Shown piece after piece: positions 1 to 8,657 of a DNA stretch of 64,000 nt. Under the pieces are notes generated by a model that did not search any database, had not been told where the DNA came from, and worked only from the letters and a program-made list of their open reading frames with translations. The position numbers were made by a program, and so were the translations under genes. The DNA lies in assembly GCA_902729415.1 (NCBI GenBank), contig CACVCF010000334.1, positions 62,001 through 126,000 of the forward strand, written 5' to 3'. The DNA is from Terasakiella magnetica. GTDB lineage: Bacteria > Pseudomonadota > Alphaproteobacteria > Rhodospirillales > Magnetospirillaceae. Every line of letters starts with the position of its first letter. The stretch's first letter is position 1.

Positions 1-1
1 T

Positions 2-103
2 TGTGACGAAGTCCAGGGCTATCTGATCGCCAAGCCGATGCCGCCTGCCTTGGTGCGGATCTTTCTGATGGACCGCCCGGAACAGCGTCATGACGCAGGA
101 TGA
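2..103 (+). CDS. EAL-domain protein, C-terminal fragment
   Basis: Only the last 33 codons are in the window. The readable tail contains CDEVQGYLIAKPMP, which matches the conserved end of EAL domains, where a Cys/Asp-x-x-QGY-hydrophobic-x-(S/A)-(R/K)-P stretch closes the fold. EAL proteins hydrolyse cyclic di-GMP or act as degenerate c-di-GMP sensors. The catalytic residues lie upstream and cannot be judged. The stop codon overlaps the start of chrA by 14 bases, so the two are probably co-transcribed. Confidence 0.75.
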   Translation, partial: CDEVQGYLIAKPMPPALVRIFLMDRPEQRHDAG

Positions 104-1436
104 TCGTCATCCTGGTTTTGCCGATGCCTTCAGGATCTGGCTGAAGATTGGATTGCTGAGCTTTGGCGGTCCCGCCGCCCAGATCGCCACTATGCATCGT
201 ATTCTAGTGGAGGAAAAACGCTGGGTGAGCGAGGGGCGTTTCCTCCACGCCCTTAATTACTGCATGCTGCTGCCGGGGCCGGAAGCCCAGCAATTGGCGA
301 CCTATATCGGCTGGCTGCTGCATCGTATTCCCGGCGGCATCATTGCCGGAACCTTGTTTGTCCTCCCCGGTTTCCTGGTGATGATGGTACTGGCCGGGCT
401 TTATGCCGGGTTTCATCAGGTGCCACTGGTGGACGGCCTGTTCATGGGGATCAAGCCCGCCGTTCTGGCCGTGGTGATCGAGGCGCTGCTGCGGATCGGT
501 CGCCGCGCCTTGAAGGGGACCGAATTCGTCGCCATCGCCGCCCTGGCCTTTATCGGTATCTTCTTTTTTGGGGTGCCGTTCCCCTTCATTGTCCTGACAG
601 CGGGAGTGGTGGGGTTTGTGGCGGCTCGGCGGGGCCACCCCGCCTTTCTGCCCAAGTCGTCCGGCGGCGCCCATAATGGTGCCGCCGACCGCGCTATCGA
701 GGCCGGTGCCGCCCATACCCGTCCCGACCTGCGGCGGTCACTTGTTATCGCCGGGGTCTGTCTGATCCTGTGGTGGACGCCGGTGGCGGTGGCGGTGGTC
801 TGGGGCGGGGGGGCGTTCGGCGCCGTCGGCCTGTTTTTCAGCAAGATGGCGGTGGTTACCTTTGGCGGCGCTTATGCGGTACTGGCCTATGTGGCGCAGC
901 AAGCGGTGGAGGTTCATCACTGGCTGCAACCGGGCGAGATGCTGGAGGGTCTGGGGCTGGCCGAGACCACACCGGGGCCGCTGATTTTGGTCAACCAGTT
1001 CGTGGGCTTTCTGGCCGGATTCCGGGGGCATGGCGGCTTGGGAGAGTGGACGGGTGCGATCCTGGCGGCGACTTTGACCGTCTGGGTCACCTTCGTGCCC
1101 TGTTTCTTGTGGATTTTGGCCGGGGGGCCTTATGTGGAGGCCCTGCGGGGGCAAAAGGCCCTGTCGGGAGCATTGGCAGCCATTACCGCCGCCGTCGTGG
1201 GAGTGATCTTCAACCTGACCATCTGGTTCGCGCTGCACGTTTTGTTCGCGCGGGTCGGCGAAAGCCGGATGGGGCCGCTGCACCTCACCATTCCTGATCC
1301 CGCCAGCCTGGAGCCGCTGTCTCTGGTCTTGGCGGTAGCAGCAGCCATCGCCATGCTGCGGCTGCATGTGGGGATGATCGCCACTCTGGCGGCCTGCGGG
1401 AGTGTAGGGATTGCCTGGCGGCTACTTCTTGCGTAG
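90..1436 (+). CDS. chrA: Chromate transporter, long-chain CHR family
   Basis: A 448-residue inner-membrane protein with two homologous halves, the usual long CHR form, expected to export chromate from the cytoplasm. The N-terminal half has the family signature FGGPAAQIATM near residue 26 and LLPGPEAQQLA near residue 60. The second half repeats it as TFGGAYAVLAYVAQ and AETTPGPLILVNQFVGF. About ten to twelve hydrophobic segments are visible, separated by a basic, Ala/Gly-rich cytoplasmic linker around residues 180-215. The ATG overlaps the 3' end of the upstream EAL gene; no strong Shine-Dalgarno is visible, so translational coupling is plausible. No chrB regulator lies nearby. The 3' end overlaps the converging small gene by 15 bases. 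Confidence 0.93.
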   Translation: MTQDDRHPGFADAFRIWLKIGLLSFGGPAAQIATMHRILVEEKRWVSEGRFLHALNYCMLLPGPEAQQLATYIGWLLHRIPGGIIAGTLFVLPGFLVMMVLAGLYAGFHQVPLVDGLFMGIKPAVLAVVIEALLRIGRRALKGTEFVAIAALAFIGIFFFGVPFPFIVLTAGVVGFVAARRGHPAFLPKSSGGAHNGAADRAIEAGAAHTRPDLRRSLVIAGVCLILWWTPVAVAVVWGGGAFGAVGLFFSKMAVVTFGGAYAVLAYVAQQAVEVHHWLQPGEMLEGLGLAETTPGPLILVNQFVGFLAGFRGHGGLGEWTGAILAATLTVWVTFVPCFLWILAGGPYVEALRGQKALSGALAAITAAVVGVIFNLTIWFALHVLFARVGESRMGPLHLTIPDPASLEPLSLVLAVAAAIAMLRLHVGMIATLAACGSVGIAWRLLLA

Positions 1437-1730
1437 CTGGGCGGCAGGGCGGAGTTCTTCCACGGTCAGCCCGCGCCCCAACTGATCCTCCAGATGGGGG
1501 AGCAATTGCGGAAAGAATTTGAGGGGCGCCAGCAAGGCAATGGCGGCGGCGGTTCCCGCAGCTTCGTCCTTGGCATCGCGGCGGCACCGCAGCAGCACCG
1601 AGGATACAAGCCAGGAATCCCAGTCATCCTGATTATGCCCCTCGGGCGGCGGCAGCCCCGCGAACCGGGCCAGCAATTGCATAACCTCGGCCCGCGACAT
1701 TTGGTCGATGGTCTTATTCTTCGCACTCAT
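1422..1730 (-). CDS. Hypothetical protein (102 aa)
   Basis: I do not recognise the family. The ATG at 1730 is chosen over one 60 bases upstream because it is preceded by a purine-rich GGGAAGAGAG and gives a typical polar N-terminus (MSAKNKTIDQMSRAEVMQLL). The protein is soluble, mostly helical in appearance, with a charged Arg/Asp-rich middle and a C-terminal half rich in Leu/Pro (LAPLKFFPQLLPHLEDQLGR). It converges on chrA, overlapping it by 15 bases, and lies just downstream of the MFS gene on the same strand, so it may be the last gene of the YdjC-MFS unit. Codon use looks like that of its neighbours, supporting a real gene. Confidence 0.55.
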   Translation of the reverse strand: MSAKNKTIDQMSRAEVMQLLARFAGLPPPEGHNQDDWDSWLVSSVLLRCRRDAKDEAAGTAAAIALLAPLKFFPQLLPHLEDQLGRGLTVEELRPAAQLRKK

Positions 1731-1786
1731 GCCCCAGATCCAATTCTCTCTTCCCGGTTCGAGTCTAGCAAACTCGCGCCAAGGTG

Positions 1787-2947
1787 TCATGAGCCGGTTA
1801 CGAACTCCCCGTGCCAGCGACGTCCCAGCATCCAGGCCAGCACCGCCGAACCGGCCGACAGCCCGGCCATGGCGAAAAAGGCGCTGCCGCCCAGGCTATC
1901 ATAAAGGCGGCCGCTTAACGGTGTGATCAGGCCGGGCAATAACCCGATGGCAAGGGCGGCGTATAATCCTTGCGCCCGTACCGACAAAGCGGGAGGGACC
2001 GCACGGGGCAGGAAGTGCATGGCCCCCAGATGAGCACAGCCAAAAGTAGCCGCATGCAGGATCTGTGAGGCGGCGATCCAGGTCAGATCGGCGCAAGCCC
2101 CTAACACGATCCAGCGCAAGACGCCGCCCAAGGCCGCAGCCAACAACAGTCCCCCAGGCCCCAATTTGGCCACCACCCGGTTGCTGACCATGAACAGTAA
2201 GATCTCGGCCACCACGCCTTCGGACCACAACAGGCCAATGACGGTGTCGGACAGTCCCGCCGCCTTCCAATGAATGGTGGCGAAGGCGTAATAGACGGTA
2301 TGGGCGGCCTGATTGAGTGCCATTGCCCCGATGAACAGTAGGAAAGCCGGGCTTTTCAGCAGCGGCATCACCGGGGGCGGCTTGGAGTCCGAGGAGGGAA
2401 TGCGGGCATCGGGCAGGCTGGTGCAACTGGCGGCGGTCAGCAGCAAGCCCGCCGCGATCAGCCAGGGCAGGATGGTCGGCGACCAGTCTTCAAGCACCCG
2501 GCCCACCAGGGTGGCGGTAACGATGAAGGCCAGCGATCCCCACAACCGCACCCGGCCGTAATCGAGCTGATGGAGGTGGACCATCATCATGGCCAGGGAA
2601 TCGCCCACCGGCATCAATCCGGCGAACAGCCCCACCGCCAGGACAGTGACCACCAGAATGGCGGTAAATGAGTGCAGGGGGGGAAACAACAGCCAACAGG
2701 CCGCCCCCGCCAAGGCCAGGATCAGCATCGGCCGCTTGCGGTCGCCGCGGTGATCGACCCAATGGCCGACCAGGGGATTGGCCACGATCCGGGTCATATA
2801 GGTGGCTGCCATCAGCAGGCCGATCTCGGTGGCGCTGAGGCCGCGCTCCTTCAGCCACAGGGGCCAGAACGGGATCTGAATGCCGACAGCGGAGAAGATG
2901 GCGGCGTAATAGGCCGCCAGCCGCAGGGCGGCCCGGTTGGCGGTCAT
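1787..2947 (-). CDS. MFS transporter (HcaT/PPP-like)
   Basis: A 386-residue major facilitator protein of the MFS_1-like, phenylpropionate-permease-type group. Twelve hydrophobic segments are visible, with the loop 2-3 motif A present as GHWVDHRGDRKRP around residue 60. The N-terminal segment IPFWPLWLKERGLSATEIG is characteristic of this subfamily. The ATG at 2947 is preferred to one 96 bases upstream because it forms an ATGA overlap with the stop of the upstream deacetylase gene, which indicates translational coupling. The substrate cannot be read from the sequence. Coupling to a YdjC-fold carbohydrate deacetylase makes a sugar or amino-sugar derivative a reasonable guess only. Confidence 0.8.
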   Translation of the reverse strand: MTANRAALRLAAYYAAIFSAVGIQIPFWPLWLKERGLSATEIGLLMAATYMTRIVANPLVGHWVDHRGDRKRPMLILALAGAACWLLFPPLHSFTAILVVTVLAVGLFAGLMPVGDSLAMMMVHLHQLDYGRVRLWGSLAFIVTATLVGRVLEDWSPTILPWLIAAGLLLTAASCTSLPDARIPSSDSKPPPVMPLLKSPAFLLFIGAMALNQAAHTVYYAFATIHWKAAGLSDTVIGLLWSEGVVAEILLFMVSNRVVAKLGPGGLLLAAALGGVLRWIVLGACADLTWIAASQILHAATFGCAHLGAMHFLPRAVPPALSVRAQGLYAALAIGLLPGLITPLSGRLYDSLGGSAFFAMAGLSAGSAVLAWMLGRRWHGEFVTGS

Positions 2948-3783
2948 GGCGCCGCGAGTGTCAGGCCCCGGTCGGCCAGGGACAACGGGCAGTGATCGGA
3001 AGCCAGGAAGCGGTATTCCATCTCGCGCTGGTCGGTCAGCCATTCGCAGGCGCGCAACTCGTCATCGACCAATCCGGGATGGCACATCACCAGGGTTCCG
3101 GGCGGCGGGCTGTCGGTGAAGCGGCGGAACAATTCGGCATAGGCGATCTTGCCGGAGAAGTCATAGACGCCGCGAAAGCTGTGGTTATGGGGCACGCCCA
3201 TCCGGCGCATCTTGCGCCCGAACCCCAGGCCCAGCAGGGCGATGATGGTGGCGCGCACTGGATCAATGCCGCGCCGCCAGATGGTGAGAGGATTTTCCCA
3301 GCACGACCGCACCCAGCCCCCGGTGGGTTCCAGACGGCGGTGCCACAGATCAAGAACGCAGTCCCGCACTACCGGCAATTGATGGACATGGTGATGGCCG
3401 TCGAGGAAATCGGGGGCACGGCCCATGGCGGCCTCGAAGGCGTCTACTTGCCGCTCCAGTTCGGCGGCGATTTCGGCATGGTCGAGGCGCCGCGTCAGCG
3501 AACGCTTCACCATCTCTCCCACGCTGGGCAGCTTTCCCTTGGGGGCGGTGGCGGGCATGGCGCCCAAGGGGCGATGATCAGTCAGGGTGAGGTGGACACC
3601 GAACTGGGCCTTGCCCTCCAGCAGTTTCAGCAATGGTGCTTCGGCGGACCAATGGGGGCTGCCGGTCATGCAGCCGGTGGCCTGCAGCCGTCCCGCTGTG
3701 ATCAGGGCACGGATGGCGGTTCCCACACCGGGGGCTATGCCGTAATCGTCGGCGCAAAGGGTCAGGCTGGGACGTGGGCTCAT
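2944..3783 (-). CDS. ChbG/HpnK (YdjC-fold) deacetylase
   Basis: A YdjC/ChbG-fold carbohydrate deacetylase of about 279 residues. The metal-site motifs are clear: LCADDYG at the N-terminus supplies the Asp pair, GVHLTLTDH supplies a His, and FLDGHHHVH supplies the remaining histidines. ChbG removes an acetyl group from chitooligosaccharides; HpnK acts in hopanoid side-chain biosynthesis. An HpnE-like gene lies at the far right end of the window, but 60 kb away and without a hopanoid cluster, so I cannot choose between the two roles. The start at 3783 gives the usual N-terminus; an ATG at 3828 or a TTG at 3849 would add 15-22 residues. The gene is translationally coupled to the MFS gene. Confidence 0.78.
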   Translation of the reverse strand: MSPRPSLTLCADDYGIAPGVGTAIRALITAGRLQATGCMTGSPHWSAEAPLLKLLEGKAQFGVHLTLTDHRPLGAMPATAPKGKLPSVGEMVKRSLTRRLDHAEIAAELERQVDAFEAAMGRAPDFLDGHHHVHQLPVVRDCVLDLWHRRLEPTGGWVRSCWENPLTIWRRGIDPVRATIIALLGLGFGRKMRRMGVPHNHSFRGVYDFSGKIAYAELFRRFTDSPPPGTLVMCHPGLVDDELRACEWLTDQREMEYRFLASDHCPLSLADRGLTLAAP

Positions 3784-3853
3784 GGCCGGAAGATAATGAC
3801 CGATACCGGCGGGCGCAATCCCCGGCATCACCGCATGGGGCCTTTGCAAAAAT

Positions 3854-3876
3854 GTTGGTTCCTGGGGTTAACCAAC
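3854..3876. promoter_or_regulatory. Inverted repeat, possible operator
   Basis: A perfect 7-base inverted repeat, GTTGGTT and AACCAAC, separated by 9 bases, in the region between the divergent deacetylase gene and the small + strand gene. Its central GGTTAACC is itself palindromic. It could bind a dimeric regulator. No run of T follows, so it is not a terminator. Confidence 0.35.
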
Positions 3877-3942
3877 GTCAAGTACCTTAGCTGAGTGCTC
3901 GGATATACAGATTTCAACATCGTCGCATTCAGGAGAATGGCT

Positions 3943-4089
3943 GTGAGCAATTCATACAAAAATACTAAGGTTAAATCCCTGTCCCGCCACTGGCTGGCCG
4001 CCGCCGTGTTCAATACCGCCTATCTGACCACTGTCGGCATCGCTTTCACCGCGGTGCTGGTCGCGGGGCTGCATCTGCTGGAAGGGTAA
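3943..4089 (+). CDS. Small single-span membrane protein (48 aa)
   Basis: A short unrecognised gene. A GTG start at 3943 has an AGGAG Shine-Dalgarno seven bases upstream; an ATG at 3937 is too close to it. The product has a basic N-terminus (SYKNTKVKSLSRHW) followed by one hydrophobic segment of about 25 residues with the small and aromatic residues of a transmembrane helix (AAVFNTAYLTTVGIAF onward). The positively charged start predicts the N-terminus inside the cell. It lies alone between divergent and convergent neighbours, with an inverted repeat upstream and a GC-rich hairpin just after its stop. Function unknown. Confidence 0.5.
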   Translation: MSNSYKNTKVKSLSRHWLAAAVFNTAYLTTVGIAFTAVLVAGLHLLEG

Positions 4090-4094
4090 GGGGA

Positions 4095-4112
4095 GGGGGC
4101 TTTTATGCCCCC
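4095..4112. terminator. GC hairpin between convergent genes
   Basis: GGGGGC-TTTTAT-GCCCCC forms a 6-pair stem between the stop of the small + strand gene and the stop of the converging sensor kinase, overlapping the kinase stop codon. It has no clear U-tract on either strand, so it is at best a weak or partial terminator. Confidence 0.3.
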
Positions 4113-5437
4113 GCCATCGGTAGGCGGATGGTGAAACGGGCGCCGCCGGTGGGGCGGTTGGCTGCCTCCAGGGTGCCGCCATGGTCGCGGATGATGCCGT
4201 AGGAGATCCATAAGCCCAGGCCGGTTCCCTTGCCCACGGGTTTGGTGGTAAAGAAGGGGTCGAACACCTTGATCAGATTTTCCTCGGCCATGCCGGGGCC
4301 GTTATCCTCGACGGTGATCACCACCTGCTCGTCGATGACGGTGCCGCAGACCGAGATATGGGCGTCGGGGCGGCCGCTCACCGCGTCCAGGGCGTTTTCC
4401 ATCAGATTGACCACCACCTGATGCAACTGCCCGGCCTGGCCGCGCACCGGCAGGCAATCGTCGAGATCGACGCCGATGGCGATGCCGCCGCGCCTGCCGC
4501 CGCTGGACCATTGCACCGCCTTGGCCACCAGCTCGGCCAGTTCGAAGGTTTCTGCGCCCCCGGTGCTGGAAAATGACAGCCGTTTCAGGCTGCGCACAAT
4601 GTCGGCCACCCGTTGGGCACCCTCGGCGGTGCCGCCGATCAGGGCGGGCAGATCGGCCAGGGTGGAATCGATGCGCAAGCTTTGGCGCAGTTCCTCGCGC
4701 TCGGCTTCGCCGCAGCCGCCATGAATAGCCCTCAGATAGGTGCCGATGCGCTCCGAGTATTTGGAAAGCGCGTGGACATTGCCATAGACGAAGCTGATGG
4801 GGTTGTTGAGTTCGTGGGCGACGCCCGCGATCAGGCGACCCAGCGATGCCATCTTTTCCTGCTGCACCAATTGGGCCTGGGCCTGCTTCAAGGCCTCGTA
4901 GGCGCGGCGCAGTTCCCCCACCGGCCGTCCGGTCAGGACGATCCCGGCAGGCAGGCCGCGATGATCGAGGCGGGTGGCGCAGTTCAGGGCCACCGGCTCG
5001 GTGGTCAGGCCCTCGGCGGAGCGAAAGCGCACTTCGTACTCGCGGCCTTCGTTGTGATCGATCCAGGAATAAAGCCGCAAGGACTCGGCGCTTTCGGCCA
5101 GGACTTGGTCCAGAGGACGCTCGAATAAATCCACATCGGCAAAGCCGGTCAGGCGCAGAAAGGCCAGATTGACCTGCTGGATATGGCCCTTCTGATCGCA
5201 GACGATCAAGATGTCCGACACCGCCGACAGCACTGAATTGATGAAGCGCTGGGCTTCTTCCAGGGCGGTGTTTTTTTCTTCCAGCTCGACTTCGTACTGG
5301 ATGAGGTCGGAATAGACCTCCTCCATCTTACGGATGACCTCGATCCAGGCGGTTTCCTGGGCGGCAGCCTGCTCGGGGTCGAAGCTGCCCGCGAAATCGT
5401 AGGAGGAGGCGGGGCGAGGGTCGGTGTAGGTCGCCAT
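4103..5437 (-). CDS. PAS sensor histidine kinase, HupT-like
   Basis: A 444-residue kinase without membrane segments, so probably cytoplasmic. An N-terminal coiled region (residues 28-62) precedes one PAS domain (about 65-170). The dimerisation domain carries [20 protein letters not shown] with the phospho-acceptor His208. The ATPase domain shows the N box ([10 protein letters not shown]), G1 (EDNGPGM), F box ([18 protein letters not shown]) and G2 motifs. The His-box sequence closely resembles HupT, the kinase that controls uptake hydrogenase in purple bacteria. The partner gene upstream overlaps by one base (TGATG). No hydrogenase genes are visible here, so the signal and target are inferred only from family resemblance. 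Confidence 0.85.
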   Translation of the reverse strand: MATYTDPRPASSYDFAGSFDPEQAAAQETAWIEVIRKMEEVYSDLIQYEVELEEKNTALEEAQRFINSVLSAVSDILIVCDQKGHIQQVNLAFLRLTGFADVDLFERPLDQVLAESAESLRLYSWIDHNEGREYEVRFRSAEGLTTEPVALNCATRLDHRGLPAGIVLTGRPVGELRRAYEALKQAQAQLVQQEKMASLGRLIAGVAHELNNPISFVYGNVHALSKYSERIGTYLRAIHGGCGEAEREELRQSLRIDSTLADLPALIGGTAEGAQRVADIVRSLKRLSFSSTGGAETFELAELVAKAVQWSSGGRRGGIAIGVDLDDCLPVRGQAGQLHQVVVNLMENALDAVSGRPDAHISVCGTVIDEQVVITVEDNGPGMAEENLIKVFDPFFTTKPVGKGTGLGLWISYGIIRDHGGTLEAANRPTGGARFTIRLPMAGA

Positions 5438-6876
5438 CAGCTTGCCTTTTCCAGCCCATAGCGCTGCATCTTGGCGCGCAGGCCCACCCGCGACAGCCCC
5501 ATTTCCTCGGCAACCCGGCTGATATTGCTGCGATGGCGGGCCAAGGAATCCGACAAGATGCGTGCCTCCAGGATCTCGACCTCTTCGCGCAGGGTGCGGG
5601 GCTGGCCGTCATCGTTAAGGGCGCGGCTGCCGGGACAGGCGCGGGCGCGGATGCGGGGGCTGATCTGGTCGGGGCCGAGAGTCCTGCCGTCGGCCATGGC
5701 GACCATGCGCTGGATCTCGTTTTGAAGCTCGCGGACATTGCCGGGCCAGTCATAGCCTGCCAACACCGCCATGGCCTCGGGCGACAGATGAAGCGAGGGG
5801 CGGCCAAAGCCCTTGCCGGTCTGGATCAGCAGGCGCTCGGCCAGCAGCGGAATATCCACCGGCCGTTCGCGCAAGGGCGGCAGGTGGATGGGAAAGGCGG
5901 CCAGACGATAGAACAGGTCGCGGCGAAAACGGCCCTGGCCCACCTCGTCGTCGAGGTTACGGTTGGTGGCGGCGATAACGCGGACATCCACCTTGCGGGT
6001 CAGCCGCGCCCCCAGCGGCCTGATCTCGCCCTCTTGCAGCACGCGCAGCAGCTTGACCTGGAAGGCGGGCGAGGTCTCGCCGATCTCGTCTAGAAAGATA
6101 GTGCCGCCGCTGGCCTGCTCGAACAGGCCGATGCGGTCCTCATAGGCGCCGGTGAAGGCCCCCTTCTTGCAGCCGAACAGTTCGGATTCCAGCAATTGAT
6201 CCGGCAGTGCGCCGCAATTCTCCACCACGAAGGGCTTGTTACCGCGCGGGCTGTTGTAATGGATGGCGCGGGCCAGCAATTCCTTGCCGGTGCCGGATTC
6301 GCCGGTGATCAGCACCGAGATGTCGAAGGACGAGACCCGGCGGCTGATCTCGATCACCTCGGCCAGCGGCGACCCAGCGGCATGGATAATGGCGTCGAAA
6401 TGGTGGTGACGCTTCAAGGTGCCGGTCTTCTTGGCGATGGCCTGTTCCAGCATGGCGGGCGCGACCTTGAGGTCCAGGCTGGCCTGGGCGTGTTCGCGCT
6501 GAAGCTGGTAGAGGCGCAACGCGCCGTGCAGGGTGCGCAGCAGTTCGTCCGGCTCCCATGGCTTGGTGATGTATTGGTAGATCCCCGCCTCGTTGACACC
6601 GGCGATGATGTCTTCGGCATCGGAATAGCCCGAGATGATCATGCGCACCGGGTCGGGCCAGCGCGCCCGCACCGATTTCAGGAAATCCACGCCCTGAGTG
6701 CCGGGCATGCGCTGGTCACACAGGATGGCGTGAACCATCTCGTGTTCCAGCAGGCCCTCGGCCTCTTCGGCGGTGGAGGCGGTCAGAACCTGAAATTCGT
6801 CGGACAATACGCGGCGCAGGGCTTCTTGCGACTGCTTCTCGTCGTCCACCACCAGGATGATCGGTAAATTGGTCAT
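5437..6876 (-). CDS. Sigma-54-type response regulator, HupR/HoxA-like
   Basis: A 479-residue NtrC-family regulator. The receiver (residues 5-120) has the acidic pair DD at 11-12 and phospho-acceptor Asp54 in LCDQRMPG. The AAA+ domain has Walker A GESGTGKE and an intact GAFTGA loop, which contacts sigma-54. The C-terminus is a Fis-type helix-turn-helix ([19 protein letters not shown]). The segment [21 protein letters not shown] is strongly like HupR/HoxA regulators of hydrogenase. Because GAFTGA is intact, sigma-54 dependence is expected. The ATG at 6876 gives the normal start of a receiver; upstream in-frame codons would overlap the divergent gene. No good Shine-Dalgarno precedes it. The kinase gene follows with a one-base overlap. 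Confidence 0.88.
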   Translation of the reverse strand: MTNLPIILVVDDEKQSQEALRRVLSDEFQVLTASTAEEAEGLLEHEMVHAILCDQRMPGTQGVDFLKSVRARWPDPVRMIISGYSDAEDIIAGVNEAGIYQYITKPWEPDELLRTLHGALRLYQLQREHAQASLDLKVAPAMLEQAIAKKTGTLKRHHHFDAIIHAAGSPLAEVIEISRRVSSFDISVLITGESGTGKELLARAIHYNSPRGNKPFVVENCGALPDQLLESELFGCKKGAFTGAYEDRIGLFEQASGGTIFLDEIGETSPAFQVKLLRVLQEGEIRPLGARLTRKVDVRVIAATNRNLDDEVGQGRFRRDLFYRLAAFPIHLPPLRERPVDIPLLAERLLIQTGKGFGRPSLHLSPEAMAVLAGYDWPGNVRELQNEIQRMVAMADGRTLGPDQISPRIRARACPGSRALNDDGQPRTLREEVEILEARILSDSLARHRSNISRVAEEMGLSRVGLRAKMQRYGLEKAS

Positions 6877-6955
6877 AGGACGTATTGTTTGCGGTATCGG
6901 TTGGCGGGTCAATACCGGCGGGTCATAATCTCTTGCCAACAGCAGCGAGACCGCC

Positions 6956-7750
6956 ATGATCGGCTTGAACGATGAAATCCGCGCCACCTGCGTCGAGACG
7001 GGCACGCTGGCCCTGTGGTTCCTGGGCCAGAACGGCTGGATGATCAAATCGCCGGAAGGCCGGGTGGTGGCGGTGGACCCCTATCTGTCGGATTCGTGCA
7101 ACCCGTCGCGGCGGGGGCTTGATCTGGCGCGCCGGGTGCCGGTGCTGATCGCGCCCGAGGCATTGGAGGCCGACCTGCTGGTCTGCACCCATTCCCACAA
7201 GGATCACGCCGACCCGGTGACGCTGTGCGCCTGCGCCCGTTCGGGGCGGGTGACGGCGTTTTTGGGGCCGGGCGACACCCAGGCTGTGTTCGCCGATGCC
7301 GGGATAACCGAAAGCCAGCGCCTGCTGTCTTGGCCCAATCACGTGACCGAATTGGGCGATCTTCGTTTGACCGGCACCTTCGCCCTGCCTACCGATGGCG
7401 GCGATCTGACCCATATGGGCTTTGTGGTGCAGGCGGGGCAGGGGCCGAAGCTGTGGATCACCGGCGATACCGCCTGGTGCGATCTGCTGGCCGAAGGCGG
7501 CGCCAAGCATGCCCCTGATGCCGTGATTGTGCCCATCAACGGTGGCTACGCCAATCTGTCCCATTGGGAGGCGGCGGAACTGGTGCGCCGGGTCGGCCCG
7601 GCCCAGGCTATTCCCTGCCACTGGGACATGTTCGCCGACAATTCCTGTCCGCCGCATATGTTCGAGGCCTCGCTGACGGTCAAGGGCATCCGCGAGATCT
7701 ATCGCCTGCCGGTCCATGGCGCAAAGATGGTGATCAGCCGAAACGGGTGA
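6956..7750 (+). CDS. UlaG-like metallo-beta-lactamase-fold hydrolase
   Basis: A 264-residue metal-dependent hydrolase of the metallo-beta-lactamase superfamily, closest in look to UlaG (L-ascorbate-6-phosphate lactonase) and related proteins. The metal-binding motif is THSHKDHADPV near residue 80, with further ligand candidates in LWITGDTAWCD and IPCHWDMFADN. The N-terminal LWFLGQNGWMIKSPEGRVVAVDP is typical of UlaG-like proteins. There is no signal peptide. The ATG lies 79 bases from the divergent regulator start, so the two may share control sequences. No ascorbate or pentose genes surround it, so the true substrate is unknown. Its 3' end overlaps the converging transporter gene by 17 bases. 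Confidence 0.75.
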   Translation: MIGLNDEIRATCVETGTLALWFLGQNGWMIKSPEGRVVAVDPYLSDSCNPSRRGLDLARRVPVLIAPEALEADLLVCTHSHKDHADPVTLCACARSGRVTAFLGPGDTQAVFADAGITESQRLLSWPNHVTELGDLRLTGTFALPTDGGDLTHMGFVVQAGQGPKLWITGDTAWCDLLAEGGAKHAPDAVIVPINGGYANLSHWEAAELVRRVGPAQAIPCHWDMFADNSCPPHMFEASLTVKGIREIYRLPVHGAKMVISRNG

Positions 7751-8657
7751 ACACCACCGGCAGCCAGACCAGGGCGAACAGGGTGCTGAGCGCCACGGCG
7801 ATGGCGGCGCGGTCGGGGTGGATGTTGCGCAACCCGGCGTGAACCACGGTGACGGCGGCCAGCGGCGTCAGGGATTCTATCAGCAATACCTGATGTCCTA
7901 CCGTGCCGAAGGCGTGCAGCCAGCGGCGGTCGGCCCAGATGAAGGCCAGCGCCAAGGCGGGCCACAGGGCGAATTTGGCGGCGAAGACAAAGGCGGTGAA
8001 GCCCAAATCCAGCCGCAGCCTGCTGACCTGGGCCAGCCCCAGGCCGACGATCATCATTCCCACCGGCACGAAGCCGCCGCTTAAGATATCGATTGTCTGC
8101 ATCAGCGACGGCGGCACGCGGGTGCCGGTCAGATTGACCGCCGCTCCCAGCCAGCAGGCGTGCAGGCCGGGATATTTCAGCACCCGGATCAAGGCGCCCC
8201 CCACCGAGGCCTCGGCGCGGGCGACGGTGAAGAATCCGACCGAGTTTTCGTAGGCAGTGGCCCCGAATGACACCATCACCACTACGGGCAGGGATTCCGG
8301 CCCCACCAGGGACAGGCAGGCGGGAATACCGAAAAAGCCGGTATTGCCGGTTCCGACGGTGAAGGCGGCGATGCGTTCACGTCCATCCTGCCAAAATCGT
8401 CCGGCCAGTGGCGCCGCCGACAGGGCAATGACGCTGCACAGGCCGAAGACGGCGAAGGGCAGGATCAATAGGGCGCCATGGAGATTGGCGGTGACAAAGC
8501 CCTTGAACACCACGGCGGGCGACAGCACGAACAGGGCGAGCTTGCCCAGATCCTGTCCCTTGAGGCCGAGCAGGCGTCCCAGCGCGAAGCCGATGGCGAC
8601 CAGCAGGTAAAGTGGCACCAGCTTCATGGCGAGGATGGTATCGAAGGGCAGCGTCAT
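7734..8657 (-). CDS. AEC-family (auxin efflux carrier-like) transporter
   Basis: A 307-residue membrane protein with about ten hydrophobic segments and the AEC-family pattern of two five-helix halves. Visible family features include KLALFVLSPAVVFKGF in the first half and GTGNTGFFGIPACL near the centre, where the conserved Asn/Gly/Pro residues form the transport crossover. Bacterial AEC proteins move carboxylates such as malate or malonate. The start at 8657 forms an ATGA overlap with the stop of the glycerate kinase gene, so both are made from one message. That coupling suggests a hydroxy-acid or dicarboxylate as substrate, which is an inference. Confidence 0.82.
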   Translation of the reverse strand: MTLPFDTILAMKLVPLYLLVAIGFALGRLLGLKGQDLGKLALFVLSPAVVFKGFVTANLHGALLILPFAVFGLCSVIALSAAPLAGRFWQDGRERIAAFTVGTGNTGFFGIPACLSLVGPESLPVVVMVSFGATAYENSVGFFTVARAEASVGGALIRVLKYPGLHACWLGAAVNLTGTRVPPSLMQTIDILSGGFVPVGMMIVGLGLAQVSRLRLDLGFTAFVFAAKFALWPALALAFIWADRRWLHAFGTVGHQVLLIESLTPLAAVTVVHAGLRNIHPDRAAIAVALSTLFALVWLPVVFTRFG

